In this document: in pieces, positions 7,158-17,675 of the stretch | Layout of the letters: each line of letters starts with the position of its first letter | Position numbering within the stretch: position 1 is the first letter of the stretch | Assembly: GCA_017429165.1 (NCBI GenBank) | Contig: JAFRPL010000033.1 | Coordinates: 1 to 34,868, forward strand | Source of the DNA: Clostridia bacterium | GTDB lineage: Bacteria > Bacillota > Clostridia > Oscillospirales > CAG-382 | Reading direction: 5' to 3' | DNA: 34,868 bases | The notes under the pieces: model-generated | Seen by the model: only the letters and a program-made list of their open reading frames with translations | Database searches by the model: none | Told to the model about the DNA's origin: nothing | Translations under genes and position numbers: made by a program

Positions 7158-8015
7158 ATGAAAACATCTACCGAGATCGGATCGACGGCGGCGTTTACCG
7201 GAATGGAAAAAGCGGTGGAGCTTGTTGCAAAAGCCGGCTTTGACTGCTGGGATTTTTCGCTGTTCGGCATGGCGACTTACAGCTGGTCTAAAAGAGAGCG
7301 CGTGTATGTGGGCGATCCGCTCGAACAGCGCGACACGGCGCTGAAGCTGGCGCAGACGCTCAGGAAAACGGGCGAAAGCCTTGGGATAACGTGCAATCAG
7401 TCGCACGCGCCGTTCCCGGTATCATGCGAGCCAATACGGGAATGCCTGCCGCTGGCGCTGGAATGCACGGCGGAAGCCGGCGGAAAAATATGCGTGATAC
7501 ATCCCGACAACAACAAAAACGCCGCGGAAAATGCGGCGATGTATAAAGAACTGCTGCCTTACGCGCACGAATACGGCGTTATGATAGCGACCGAAAATAT
7601 GTGGAACTGGGACAACGAAACAGATCAGGCGACGAGCGCGGCGTGTTCGGACGGCAAAAGCTTTACAGAGCACATAGACATTGTAAACGATCCTTTCCTC
7701 GTCGCCTGCGTAGACGTGGGTCACGCGGAGATGAAAGGCCTGGGCACGACGGCGGCGGATATGATAAAAGAACTGGGACACAGGGTCAAAGCGCTCCATT
7801 TGCACGATAACGACAAATGGCACGACGACCACGCGCTTCCGTTCACAAAGAAGATCGATTACGCTCCGGTGATATGCGCGCTGAAACAGATCGGCTACGC
7901 CGGCGAATTCACGCTGGAGACCAACCTTGCGAAAGTGGAACGCACGGACGTTTTCGACGGGCTCAAAAAGATGTCGCAGGCGGCAAAACGCCTTGCGGAA
8001 ATGTTCTGTTCCTGA
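7158..8015 (+). CDS. Sugar phosphate isomerase/epimerase-type TIM barrel protein
   Basis: A 285-residue protein of the xylose isomerase-like superfamily. The typical metal site is visible: Glu146 (IATENMW), Asp186 and His189 (CVDVGHAEM), His214/His216 (LHLHDND) and Glu254 (FTLETN), with His83 (SHAPF) near the substrate. Family members isomerise or epimerise keto-sugars or act on inositol-type compounds; the substrate cannot be named. A weak AAAGGG site precedes the ATG by about ten bases. As the last gene of the unit starting at 3925, it may handle a sugar released at the cell surface, which is inference. Confidence 0.85.
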   Translation: MKTSTEIGSTAAFTGMEKAVELVAKAGFDCWDFSLFGMATYSWSKRERVYVGDPLEQRDTALKLAQTLRKTGESLGITCNQSHAPFPVSCEPIRECLPLALECTAEAGGKICVIHPDNNKNAAENAAMYKELLPYAHEYGVMIATENMWNWDNETDQATSAACSDGKSFTEHIDIVNDPFLVACVDVGHAEMKGLGTTAADMIKELGHRVKALHLHDNDKWHDDHALPFTKKIDYAPVICALKQIGYAGEFTLETNLAKVERTDVFDGLKKMSQAAKRLAEMFCS

Positions 8016-8027
8016 ATATTGCGAAAC

Positions 8028-8072
8028 CGACCCCCGAAGAACGTATGAAAACGGACTTCGGGGGTCGTTTTT
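8028..8072 (+). terminator. Strong intrinsic terminator
   Basis: A perfect 12-base stem CGACCCCCGAAG / CTTCGGGGGTCG (8028-8039, 8056-8067) is followed by TTTTT. It closes the lipoprotein-isomerase operon and lies just before the stop codon of the convergent ATPase gene. Confidence 0.92.
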
Positions 8073-8079
8073 ACCTATA

Positions 8080-10485
8080 TCACTGTTCTTTGCGCCTGAT
8101 CTTCCGCATGAGCAGCATAAGCAGCGTCATAACGGGCGCCGCGGCGGCGCAGATGAGAGACGTGACGATTATCTGCGGCAGCGAAAGCGGTACGATCTCG
8201 AGCATGCCGCCGAACAGCAGCACTCCGCCGACGAACGCCAGCGCCACCAGCACGAGCAGCACCTTATCTATGAGCGTGGGGTGGCGGCACACCGACAGGA
8301 GCACCAGATACGAGACGAATCCCATGACGTAAAGCACCATGGAGGCGAGTTCGGGCGGATCAGCCGTGACCGCCGCCCAGCAGAGAACGTCGGTCTTTTC
8401 GAACAGCGCGGCGATGTCGTTTACGCTGATACAGAGCACCGTTGCGAGCGCCACGGTCACGCCGCCGGGCAGCGCCTTGACGAGCACGTTGCGCAAAAAG
8501 TTGCCCTTGATGCGGTCGTGGTTGGGCTCGAACGCCAGCACCACCGACGGGAACCCTATGCAGGCGAACGAGATGAGCGACATCTGTATGGGCTGCAGCG
8601 GGAACATCCTGTGCAGCACTAAAAGCAGGAACGCTATGAGCGTGGCGTAAATGGTCTTGGAAAGGAAGAACGAGGCGGAACGCTGGATGTTGTTGACCGA
8701 CCGCCTGCCTTCGTTGATGACGTGCGGCAGCGAATCGAAATCAGATTTAAGAAGCACCAGCGTCGCCACGCTGCACGCGGCGTCGGTGCCGCCGCCCATC
8801 GCCACCGAGCAATCGGATTCTTTCATGGCGAGCACGTCGTTGACTCCGTCGCCAGTCATAGCCACGGTGAGGCCTTTGGCTTTGAGAGCTTTTATCAGCA
8901 GTTTTTTCTGGAACGGAGTAACTCTGCCGAACACAGCGTAACGGTCGGCGGCTTCGGCGACTTCCTCATCGGTCTTGAGCGTGGAACAGTCTATGTATTT
9001 TTCGGCGTCGGGGACTCCGCACGCGCGCGCTATGGAAGCGACGGTCATTGGGTTGTCGCCCGAGATTATGCGCACGCGGACATCCTGCGAGACGAGATAT
9101 TTTATAAGTCCGGGCGCTTCCTTGCGTATACTGTCGCGAAGCAGTACCAATGCCGCGGGTCTGAGCGACTGCGGCAGGACGCCGGGCGCGAGCGAGGTAT
9201 CGCCTGACGTGCAAAGAAGCAGCACGCGGTTTTCGGCGGCGTATTCGCGCACTTTTTCCAAAACGGCCGCGTTTTGCGGCATTATGTATTCGGCGGCGCC
9301 GAGTATTACGCTGCCGGCGTTTTTGAACGCGCACCCCGACCATTTTGTCTTTGAAGAAAACGGCACTTTCGTTATAAGTACATCGGAGCCGCCCCCGGGG
9401 AACGCGCGCGCCACGGCTTCCATCGTGGCGTTGTCTTCGCCCAGTTCTCCCGCAAGAAGTGCGAGCAGTTTTTCGGGCTCGCTTGCTTCATCCAGCTTGA
9501 CTATCCCCTCCGCGTTCAGCCGCCCTTCGGTCAGCGTGCCGGTCTTGTCGAGGCATACGGTGTCGACTCGCGCGAGCATTTCTACGCTGTAAAGGTCTTT
9601 CACCAGCACCTTGCGGCGCGAAAGCCTGACGACCGAAAGCGCCAGCGCCGAAGACGTGAGCAGCACCAGCCCCTGGGGTATCATCGCGAGCAGCGAAGCC
9701 GAAGTGGAAACGACCGCGGGACCGAACGACCCGGTTATGCGGTATTGATCGAAAAACAGTAACGCTCCGAGCGGGAAAATGACCGCCGAAATGACCGATA
9801 TGAGCCGCTTGAACGATCTCATCAGCACGCTCTTGCCTGTCTTGAGCTTTTTAGCGGAACGCGATATGGAAGAAATATACGTCCGGTCGGCGATCTTGTC
9901 GGCGCGGGCGCGGCATTCGCCGCTGGTGACGAACGAACCCGCAAGCAAAACGTCCCCCGCGCGCTTGAACACGGCGTCGCTTTCGCCGGTGACGAACGAT
10001 TCGTTTACTTCGCATTCGCCCGTAAGCACCACGCAATCGACGCAGATCTGATCGCCGCTCCTGAGCGCAACGACGTCGTCGAGCAGTATCTCCTCCGTGC
10101 CGACCGATACGGTATCGCCGCTCCTTATGACGCGGACTTTGCTTTTGGAAACGAACGAAAGCTTATCGGTCGCGCGCTTGGCACGGATCTCCTGCACCAC
10201 GCCTATGAGCACGTTGGCGGTTATGACGAGCAGGAACGCCAGGTTCTTGTACGAGCCGACGTAGATGAGCGCAAAGGCGATTATTATATTTACCAGATTG
10301 AAGAGCGTCATAAGGTGCGACGCGATTATGCGCGGTACGCTCTTGGTCTTTATGGCGGCGTCGAAATTGGTGTAACCGTTTTCCTGCCGCTCGCGGATCT
10401 GATCTTCGCCGAGCCCGTATTCCGGCAGGACCGCGTAACGCGGAGCTGCGGAAAAATCGACGGTTTGTTTTTTGTTCCGGAACAC
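8080..10485 (-). CDS. CtpE-like P-type cation ATPase
   Basis: Full-length 801-residue P-type ATPase. Visible motifs: TGES (166-169), phosphorylation site DKTGTLT with Asp313, and the hinge TGDGVND (544-550); about ten membrane segments (two near 55-100, two near 228-285, six after about 600). The fourth segment has PQGL (270-273) with following LLTS, where SERCA-type pumps have PEGL. Overall this resembles the CtpE-type subgroup, one member of which is reported to take up calcium in mycobacteria; the ion here is not proven. Start is GTG at 10485 with GGAGG (10495-10499) nine bases upstream. It is a monocistronic minus-strand gene with its own promoter. Confidence 0.9.
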   Translation of the reverse strand: MFRNKKQTVDFSAAPRYAVLPEYGLGEDQIRERQENGYTNFDAAIKTKSVPRIIASHLMTLFNLVNIIIAFALIYVGSYKNLAFLLVITANVLIGVVQEIRAKRATDKLSFVSKSKVRVIRSGDTVSVGTEEILLDDVVALRSGDQICVDCVVLTGECEVNESFVTGESDAVFKRAGDVLLAGSFVTSGECRARADKIADRTYISSISRSAKKLKTGKSVLMRSFKRLISVISAVIFPLGALLFFDQYRITGSFGPAVVSTSASLLAMIPQGLVLLTSSALALSVVRLSRRKVLVKDLYSVEMLARVDTVCLDKTGTLTEGRLNAEGIVKLDEASEPEKLLALLAGELGEDNATMEAVARAFPGGGSDVLITKVPFSSKTKWSGCAFKNAGSVILGAAEYIMPQNAAVLEKVREYAAENRVLLLCTSGDTSLAPGVLPQSLRPAALVLLRDSIRKEAPGLIKYLVSQDVRVRIISGDNPMTVASIARACGVPDAEKYIDCSTLKTDEEVAEAADRYAVFGRVTPFQKKLLIKALKAKGLTVAMTGDGVNDVLAMKESDCSVAMGGGTDAACSVATLVLLKSDFDSLPHVINEGRRSVNNIQRSASFFLSKTIYATLIAFLLLVLHRMFPLQPIQMSLISFACIGFPSVVLAFEPNHDRIKGNFLRNVLVKALPGGVTVALATVLCISVNDIAALFEKTDVLCWAAVTADPPELASMVLYVMGFVSYLVLLSVCRHPTLIDKVLLVLVALAFVGGVLLFGGMLEIVPLSLPQIIVTSLICAAAAPVMTLLMLLMRKIRRKEQ

Positions 10486-10503
10486 TTGAAATATCCTCCG
10501 TAT

Positions 10504-10522
10504 GCGGCGTTATATGCGCCGC
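10504..10522. other. Inverted repeat in the ATPase leader
   Basis: GCGGCG (10504-10509) and CGCCGC (10517-10522) form a six-base stem with a seven-base loop, directly upstream of the ATPase ribosome binding site. It might influence translation; it is too short and lacks a T tract on the minus strand to be called a terminator. Confidence 0.35.
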
Positions 10523-10541
10523 GCTCTTTTAGATCATTTGT

Positions 10542-10570
10542 ATAATAACACAACGATCCGATATTTTCAA
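10542..10570 (-). promoter_or_regulatory. Promoter of the CtpE-like ATPase
   Basis: TTGAAA (10565-10570), 17 bases, TATTAT (10542-10547) on the minus strand. Confidence 0.75.
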
Positions 10571-10586
10571 CCGTAAATACAAAATA

Positions 10587-12621
<2,035 letters not shown>

Positions 12622-12635
12622 TACAGGTAACTTAT

Positions 12636-13643
12636 ATGAGCCGAGCATTTTTTCCCGAAGGTTACGTTTCTGCGCTTGACCTTTACCGCACTCAATCCGC
12701 GATAGGCACGCTGAAAAAGACTTTTGAAAAGCATCTTTGCACGAACCTGAACTTAAAGCGCGTTTCCGCGCCGCTTTTCGTGTTGCCTTCCACCGGTCTC
12801 AACGACGATCTGAACGGCGTTGAGCGGCCGGTAACGTTCGATATCCCCGACGCTCGCGCCGAGGCCGCCGTGGTGCATTCGCTCGCCAAATGGAAGCGCC
12901 TTGCGCTTTACCGTTACGGCTTTAAGCCGGGCGAGGGGCTTTACACCGATATGAACGCCATCCGCCGCGACGAGGAGCTCGACAACACCCATTCGGTCTA
13001 CGTGGATCAGTGGGACTGGGAAAAGGTCATCACGCGCGAAGACCGGAACGCCGGCTATCTTAAAGCCACGGTGCGTTCCATAGCGGGCGCGGTGTGCGAC
13101 ACGCTGGACGAACTGAAAACGGAATATCCCGAGCTTACGGTGACTCTGGAACGCGAGGTGACTTTCGTCACAAGCGCCGAGCTTGAGGATATGTACCCCG
13201 ATCTTACGCCCGAAGAGCGCGAAAACGAATTCACCCGGCTCCACCGCACGGTGTTCGTTATGTGCATCGGCGGCAAGCTCAAGAGCGGCAAGCCCCACGG
13301 CGGAAGAGCGCCCGACTACGACGACTGGTCGCTGAACGGCGACATCCTGTTCTGGGACGACGTGCTGGGCAAAGCGCTTGAGATATCTTCGATGGGCATA
13401 CGGGTCGACAGCGACTCGATGAAAAGCCAGCTTTCGGAATCCGGCTGCACGGAGCGCGCGCGGATGCTGTTCCACAGCTTGGTGCTCGACGGCACGCTGC
13501 CGCTCACGATCGGCGGCGGCATAGGCCAGTCGCGGCTTTCGATGCTGCTTTTGGGCAAAGCCCATATCGGCGAGGTACAGAGTTCAGTGTGGGATCCCGC
13601 AACGCTCGCCGCGGCGCGCGACGCCGGCGTTATAATCCTGTAA
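12636..13643 (+). CDS. asnA: Aspartate-ammonia ligase
   Basis: Makes asparagine from aspartate, ammonia and ATP (AMP-forming); class II tRNA synthetase-like fold. The 335-residue product matches AsnA along its length: KRVSAPLFV near the N-terminus, GLNDDLNGVERPV, VVHSLAKWKR, GLYTDMNAIRRDE, HSVYVDQWDWE, and the C-terminal GGGIGQSRLSMLLL. Ribosome binding is weak (CAGGTAA about eight bases upstream). It follows guaB closely, linking purine and amino-acid synthesis in one transcript. Confidence 0.96.
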   Translation: MSRAFFPEGYVSALDLYRTQSAIGTLKKTFEKHLCTNLNLKRVSAPLFVLPSTGLNDDLNGVERPVTFDIPDARAEAAVVHSLAKWKRLALYRYGFKPGEGLYTDMNAIRRDEELDNTHSVYVDQWDWEKVITREDRNAGYLKATVRSIAGAVCDTLDELKTEYPELTVTLEREVTFVTSAELEDMYPDLTPEERENEFTRLHRTVFVMCIGGKLKSGKPHGGRAPDYDDWSLNGDILFWDDVLGKALEISSMGIRVDSDSMKSQLSESGCTERARMLFHSLVLDGTLPLTIGGGIGQSRLSMLLLGKAHIGEVQSSVWDPATLAAARDAGVIIL

Positions 13644-13679
13644 ACGCATATTGTATCATAAAAACAAGGAGGAGTAATT

Positions 13680-15110
13680 ATGAAAAGGACACTTTACCGT
13701 TTCGTTTCAGCGCTTCTCTGCATGGTTCTGTTCTGCGCCGGCGCAACGCTTACGGCGTTTGCCGAGCAGGAAGAGATACAGAACGTTTCGCTTTCCGAAG
13801 ACGGCGTGCTGACCTGGGACCCCTACGAAGGCGCGACAAGGTACTGGATAATACTCGGCTCTTCCTCTGTTGCGTTCCGGCCGGAAGGGACTTCCGCAAA
13901 CCTTTATGAAAAGGCGCTGGAAAACAATCTGCCCAGCGGAACGTATTCGTTTTCGCTGGTGGCGTGCGACGACAGCTGGAACAACCTTTCGCTGACATAT
14001 AGCGGTCAGTTCGAATTCGTTGCCCCGATAGGGCTTGACGAAGTCAAAGGGCTTTACTGGGACGGCAAGACCGCAAGATGGGACGCCGTAGAAGGCGCGG
14101 TCGGCTATATGGTGTACGTTTATTCCGGCGACAACTGCAACATAAACGATTACGTTGAGGAAACGTCGTGTGATTTTTCCGAAAGCATCAGCTTCGTGCT
14201 GGGGAACGACTACAGCTTTGCGGTTATGGCGATCGCCGAAAGCGGCGGCGCCAACGGTCCGATGTCGGCGAAAAGCGACACCATCCCGGGCTGGTTCGAA
14301 TACAAAGACATTCAGAATGTAAAAATAGAAAACGGCGTCCTTTCGTGGGATCCGTTCGAAGGCGCTTCGCGTTACTGGCTGATAATGGGCGGCGCGTGGG
14401 AACCGGAAGGAACTTCGGCGGATCTTGACAAGCTGCTGGCTGACGGCGGCTTTGAAAGCGGCACTTACAGTTTCGACCTCGTCGCCTGCCTCGACGACTG
14501 GACCAACCTTTCCAAGCACTACAAAGGCACTTACGAATACGTAAAATCCGAGGAAGAACCCGCCGCCCCGGTATACACCGTCACCGTGGTCACCGAAGGC
14601 AAAGGCACGGCGACCGCGACGCCCGAATCCGGCGAAGACGGCACGGTGGTGACGCTCACGGCGACGCCCGGCGAAGGATACAGGTTCGTCCACTGGGTGC
14701 GCTGGGCGGGAATGCTTTCCGGCGGGCTCGAGATCCCAAGCGCCGAATCCGCGACGACTGCGTTCGTGATCACGGGATTCAACGTGACGGTGGCTGCGGT
14801 GTTCGAACCCCTGCCTCCCGAAGAATCCGAACCCGAAATATCAGAGCCCGAGGCATCCGAGCCCGAAAACAGTGAAGACTCGACACCGGTAAGCGACGTT
14901 TCGGAAACCGAAGTTTCCGCGGAGTCCGAGGATCCTTTTTGCGAAGGTGAAGAAAGCGGAGACGCTGCGCCCGTCGGCGATGAAAGCGACGGCGGCGGTA
15001 CAAATGTCGCGCTGATCATAGTTTCGGTGATCGCCGGTCTGGCGCTGGCAGCAGGCGCCGTGTTTGCGTTCTTGTTTTTCAGGAACAAAAAGCTCGACAC
15101 AAAATCCTAA
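13680..15110 (+). CDS. Secreted, membrane-anchored surface protein with FN3-like and InlB-type repeats
   Basis: The 476-residue protein has a signal peptide (cleavage near AFAEQ, residue 29), three beta-sandwich repeats of fibronectin III style (about 34-115, 121-205, 211-290), a bacterial B-repeat domain (298-378, TEGKGTATATPESG ... YRFVHWV), a Ser/Glu/Pro stalk (379-440) and one C-terminal membrane helix (442-467) with the tail RNKKLDTKS. There is no LPXTG motif, so it should be held by the helix rather than by sortase. Repeats one and three are near copies (IQNV ... WDP.EGA.RYW, GTYSF.LVAC), while the middle one is diverged. A strong AAGGAGG precedes the ATG. The role may be adhesion or glycan binding; the ligand is unknown. 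Confidence 0.88.
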   Translation: MKRTLYRFVSALLCMVLFCAGATLTAFAEQEEIQNVSLSEDGVLTWDPYEGATRYWIILGSSSVAFRPEGTSANLYEKALENNLPSGTYSFSLVACDDSWNNLSLTYSGQFEFVAPIGLDEVKGLYWDGKTARWDAVEGAVGYMVYVYSGDNCNINDYVEETSCDFSESISFVLGNDYSFAVMAIAESGGANGPMSAKSDTIPGWFEYKDIQNVKIENGVLSWDPFEGASRYWLIMGGAWEPEGTSADLDKLLADGGFESGTYSFDLVACLDDWTNLSKHYKGTYEYVKSEEEPAAPVYTVTVVTEGKGTATATPESGEDGTVVTLTATPGEGYRFVHWVRWAGMLSGGLEIPSAESATTAFVITGFNVTVAAVFEPLPPEESEPEISEPEASEPENSEDSTPVSDVSETEVSAESEDPFCEGEESGDAAPVGDESDGGGTNVALIIVSVIAGLALAAGAVFAFLFFRNKKLDTKS

Positions 15111-15133
15111 TAATTGAGTTTTCGGCGTAAAAC

Positions 15134-15169
15134 AAGCGCTCTGCGGTAAACGGACCGCAGAGCGCTTTT
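15134..15169. terminator. Bidirectional terminator between convergent genes
   Basis: A perfect 14-base stem AAGCGCTCTGCGGT / ACCGCAGAGCGCTT with a six-base loop is flanked by T runs on both strands. It ends the surface-protein gene (plus) and the small cysteine protein gene (minus). Confidence 0.9.
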
Positions 15170-15189
15170 GATCGGGCGCGCAGACAAAG

Positions 15190-15348
15190 CTACATCAGTT
15201 TGTCTTCTATCTGCTTGAACGCCTTTTTGCATTTTTTGCTTTCCATGCAGCTTTTGCAGCAGACCACCGATATCCCCGACACCGTGCCGGCTATCACCGC
15301 CGTTATCGCCGAAAGCGTTATTATTTTGGATTTGATACCTGTTAGCAT
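15190..15348 (-). CDS. 52-residue membrane protein with cysteine cluster
   Basis: A short gene with a very strong ribosome binding site (GGGGGAGG eight bases before the ATG at 15348) and a stop at 15190-15192, followed by a bidirectional terminator. The product starts MLTGIKSK, has one membrane helix (about residues 9-30, IITLSAITAVIAGTVSG...), and then four cysteines in a basic tail: Cys30, Cys31, Cys34 and Cys40 in VVCCKSCMESKKCKKAF, ending KQIEDKLM. The cysteines could bind metal or form disulphides. A different, longer frame over the same stretch lacks a ribosome binding site. I do not recognise a family. Confidence 0.75.
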   Translation of the reverse strand: MLTGIKSKIITLSAITAVIAGTVSGISVVCCKSCMESKKCKKAFKQIEDKLM

Positions 15349-15481
15349 TTTTCGTTCCTCCCCCGTTTTTGCTGCTATTATTCTTGGCCCGAAACGATCG
15401 CGCTATACGCCGAAGTGCCCGAAAAAGGCAAAGCATATATAAAATAATTTGAAAAAACGCGGCTTTATTTGAAAATTGCTA

Positions 15482-15510
15482 TTGACACGGCGGCAGTTTG
15501 CAGTTATAAT
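15482..15510 (+). promoter_or_regulatory. Consensus sigma-A promoter of yceD-rpmF
   Basis: TTGACA (15482-15487), 17 bases, TATAAT (15505-15510), 30 bases before the yceD start. The rest of the 15349-15540 gap shows no other clear element. Confidence 0.92.
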
Positions 15511-15540
15511 GCAAGGTGCTGATTTATCGGAGGGTGAACT

Positions 15541-16029
15541 ATGCTCGAATTGAAGCGCCTGCTTTCGGGCGAGACGGAAAGCGTTCCTTTTGCCTTGACG
15601 CTGGATATGAGCGGAATGACTTCCGATATTATATCGGGCACGTGTTCAGCCGCCGGCGCCTGCCGGGGCACCCCCGATCATATCGTTCTCACCGCCGGGC
15701 TCGATTGCGAGTTCACCGCGGTATGCGCGCGCTGCTGCAAGCCGTTCGCCTGCGGCTTTAAGCACTCGTTCGAATTCCCTGTCGCCGAAAAGCTTGAAAG
15801 CGACGAAGACGAAGACAAGTTCGTACTTATGGAAGGCGCTGCGCTCGACGTGGAACAGATATGCGGCGAACAACTCATCCTCAATCTGCCTTTGCGGTTT
15901 TTGTGCCGCAAAGACTGCAAAGGGCTTTGTCCCGTGTGCGGTGCAGATCTCAACTCCGGCGCATGCTCCTGCGGCGGCAAAAAGATCGATCCGCGCCTGG
16001 AAAAGCTTAAGGAATATTTTAACAAATAA
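15541..16029 (+). CDS. yceD: YceD family (DUF177) protein
   Basis: A 162-residue protein of the DUF177 family, usually encoded directly before rpmF, as here. Bacterial relatives are linked to 23S rRNA accumulation or ribosome assembly; the precise reaction is not settled. Visible features: central Cys pair in CEFTAVCARCCKPF, an acidic loop ESDEDEDKF, and the typical C-terminal zinc-type motif around LCRKDCKGLCPVCGADLN and CSCGG. GGAGGG lies five bases before the ATG. The gap to rpmF is 31 bases. Confidence 0.92.
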   Translation: MLELKRLLSGETESVPFALTLDMSGMTSDIISGTCSAAGACRGTPDHIVLTAGLDCEFTAVCARCCKPFACGFKHSFEFPVAEKLESDEDEDKFVLMEGAALDVEQICGEQLILNLPLRFLCRKDCKGLCPVCGADLNSGACSCGGKKIDPRLEKLKEYFNK

Positions 16030-16060
16030 AAAAAGATGATATAACAAGGAGGTGCCAACC

Positions 16061-16249
16061 ATGGCAGTACCCAAGAGCAAAGTTTCGAAAGCGAGAAGGG
16101 ACAAAAGACGTTCCAGCACCTGGAAGCTTGACCAGCCCAACATGGTAAAGTGCCCCAAATGCGGCGAATACAATCTTTCTCACAGAGTTTGCAGCAAATG
16201 CGGCGCTTACGGCGGCAAGGAAGTTTTAGAGATAAAATCCGAAGACTGA
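16061..16249 (+). CDS. rpmF: Ribosomal protein bL32
   Basis: Large-subunit ribosomal protein of 62 residues. It begins [17 protein letters not shown] and has the zinc ribbon CPKC (31, 34) and CSKC (44, 47), so this is the zinc-binding form. AAGGAGGTG (16046-16054) precedes the ATG; a GTG nine bases upstream overlaps that site and is not used. It ends the yceD-rpmF unit before a strong terminator. plsX, which often follows rpmF in Firmicutes, is absent here. Confidence 0.97.
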   Translation: MAVPKSKVSKARRDKRRSSTWKLDQPNMVKCPKCGEYNLSHRVCSKCGAYGGKEVLEIKSED

Positions 16250-16298
16250 TCTGCGTGTCCGGCGTTGATTCTCTTTGAAAAACTTCAAACGTGAAACG

Positions 16299-16327
16299 GG
16301 CAGATGGTTTTAACATCTGCCTTTTTT
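16299..16327 (+). terminator. Intrinsic terminator after rpmF
   Basis: GGCAGATG / CATCTGCC perfect eight-base stem, seven-base loop, then six T. Confidence 0.92.
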
Positions 16328-16370
16328 CTTGACTTGTGCAAATTTTGACGAAATGCGAGGTGTATGAACG

Positions 16371-17669
16371 ATGGTGACCGTTACGGGCGTGGAAAACGAT
16401 TCGCCGTTCTTTGGCAAAGTCATCCCCGGCGACGCGCTGATATCGGTCAACGGGCACGATATACGCGACGTGCTCGATTACCGTTACTACACCACGGTAA
16501 AAAACATAGAATGCGTGTTCTGCCGCGACGGCGAGCGGTTCGTCCGTACCGCCGAAAAAGGCGAATACGACGATCCCGGCCTTGAATTTTCCACTTTTTT
16601 AATGGATAAAAAGCGTTCGTGCCGCAACAAGTGCGTGTTCTGCTTTATAGACCAGAACCCCAAAGGTATGCGCGACAGTATCTATTTCAAAGACGACGAC
16701 GAACGCCTTTCTTTCCTGCAGGGCAGTTATATCACGCTGACCAACCTTTCGGACGAAGACGCGGAACGCATCATAAAAATGAAGATAACGCCCATAAACG
16801 TTTCGGTCCACGCCATGGAACCTGAGCTTCGCGTCATGATGACCGGCAACCGCTTTGCGGGCGACGCGCTCAGGAAGCTTTGGCGGCTTGCTGAAGGCGG
16901 CACCGGACTTAATTTACAGTTCGTGCTCTGCCGCGGCATAAACGACGGCGAACATTTAAAGTATTCGCTCAAAGAATCGGCAAAGCTCAAAACGCTCATA
17001 TCGGCGTCCGTCGTGCCGGCGGGGATAACCTCGCACCGCGAAGGGCTGTACCCGCTCGAGCCGTACGACAAAGCGAGCGCCGCCGAAATAATCGACACGG
17101 TGGAAGCGTTCCACGAAGAGCAGAAAAGGCTCACCGGCAGCGGAAAATTCTACTGCTCGGACGAATTCTATCTGCTCGCCGGGCGCGAACTGCCACGCGC
17201 TTCCTATTACGAAGGTTTCGAGCAGTACGACAACGGCGTGGGGATGATTTCAGACATGGAGGAATGCTTTGAAGACGCGCTCGAAAGCACAGAAACGAGC
17301 GGGACGGGCAGAATAGACGTCGCCACCGGCTTTGCGGCGTACCCGCTGATGAGCCGTCTGGCGCAGAAATTCGAAAACAAATTCCCCAAAAGACAAATAG
17401 TCGTACACCGCATAGCCAACGACTTTTTCGGCCCCGGCGTAACCGTGAGCGGACTGCTGACGGGGACCGACTATGCAAACCAGCTCAAAGGCAAAACAGG
17501 CGGCACACTGCTCATCAGCCGTTCGTCGCTCAACGCCGACGGCACGCTGTTTCTGGACGACATGACGCCCGGACAGCTTGAACGCGAGCTGGGCGTGCGG
17601 CTTTATACCAACAGGGCCGACGGTTACGACCTTTGCGCCGCTTTTGCGGCAGACTACACGGAGAACTGA
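16371..17669 (+). CDS. DUF512 radical SAM protein with N-terminal PDZ domain
   Basis: A 432-residue protein of the family often annotated as DUF512 or TIGR03279. An N-terminal PDZ-like segment (about 1-65, SPFFGKVIPGDALISVNG) is followed by the radical SAM cluster motif CRNKCVFC (Cys84, Cys88, Cys91), FIDQNPKGMRD, and a radical SAM barrel (TPINVSVHAMEPELRVMM). The C-terminal third (about 250-430) is the DUF512 domain (FYCSDEFYLLAGRELP, GVGMI). The substrate is unknown in the family. Position directly before der, seven bases away, is conserved in many Clostridia. An AGGTG site lies about ten bases before the ATG; the nearby ATG at 16364 is out of frame. Confidence 0.93.
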   Translation: MVTVTGVENDSPFFGKVIPGDALISVNGHDIRDVLDYRYYTTVKNIECVFCRDGERFVRTAEKGEYDDPGLEFSTFLMDKKRSCRNKCVFCFIDQNPKGMRDSIYFKDDDERLSFLQGSYITLTNLSDEDAERIIKMKITPINVSVHAMEPELRVMMTGNRFAGDALRKLWRLAEGGTGLNLQFVLCRGINDGEHLKYSLKESAKLKTLISASVVPAGITSHREGLYPLEPYDKASAAEIIDTVEAFHEEQKRLTGSGKFYCSDEFYLLAGRELPRASYYEGFEQYDNGVGMISDMEECFEDALESTETSGTGRIDVATGFAAYPLMSRLAQKFENKFPKRQIVVHRIANDFFGPGVTVSGLLTGTDYANQLKGKTGGTLLISRSSLNADGTLFLDDMTPGQLERELGVRLYTNRADGYDLCAAFAADYTEN

Positions 17670-17675
17670 AAATAT

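Noticed and set aside
15107..15436. 109-codon minus-strand frame overlapping the small cysteine protein gene
   Set aside because: The 52-codon frame has the strong ribosome binding site and a membrane helix; the longer one has neither and runs through the terminator.
16330..16365. Possible sigma-A promoter upstream of the DUF512 gene
   Set aside because: TTGACT is present but the -10 position (AATGCG) is poor, so no call was made.
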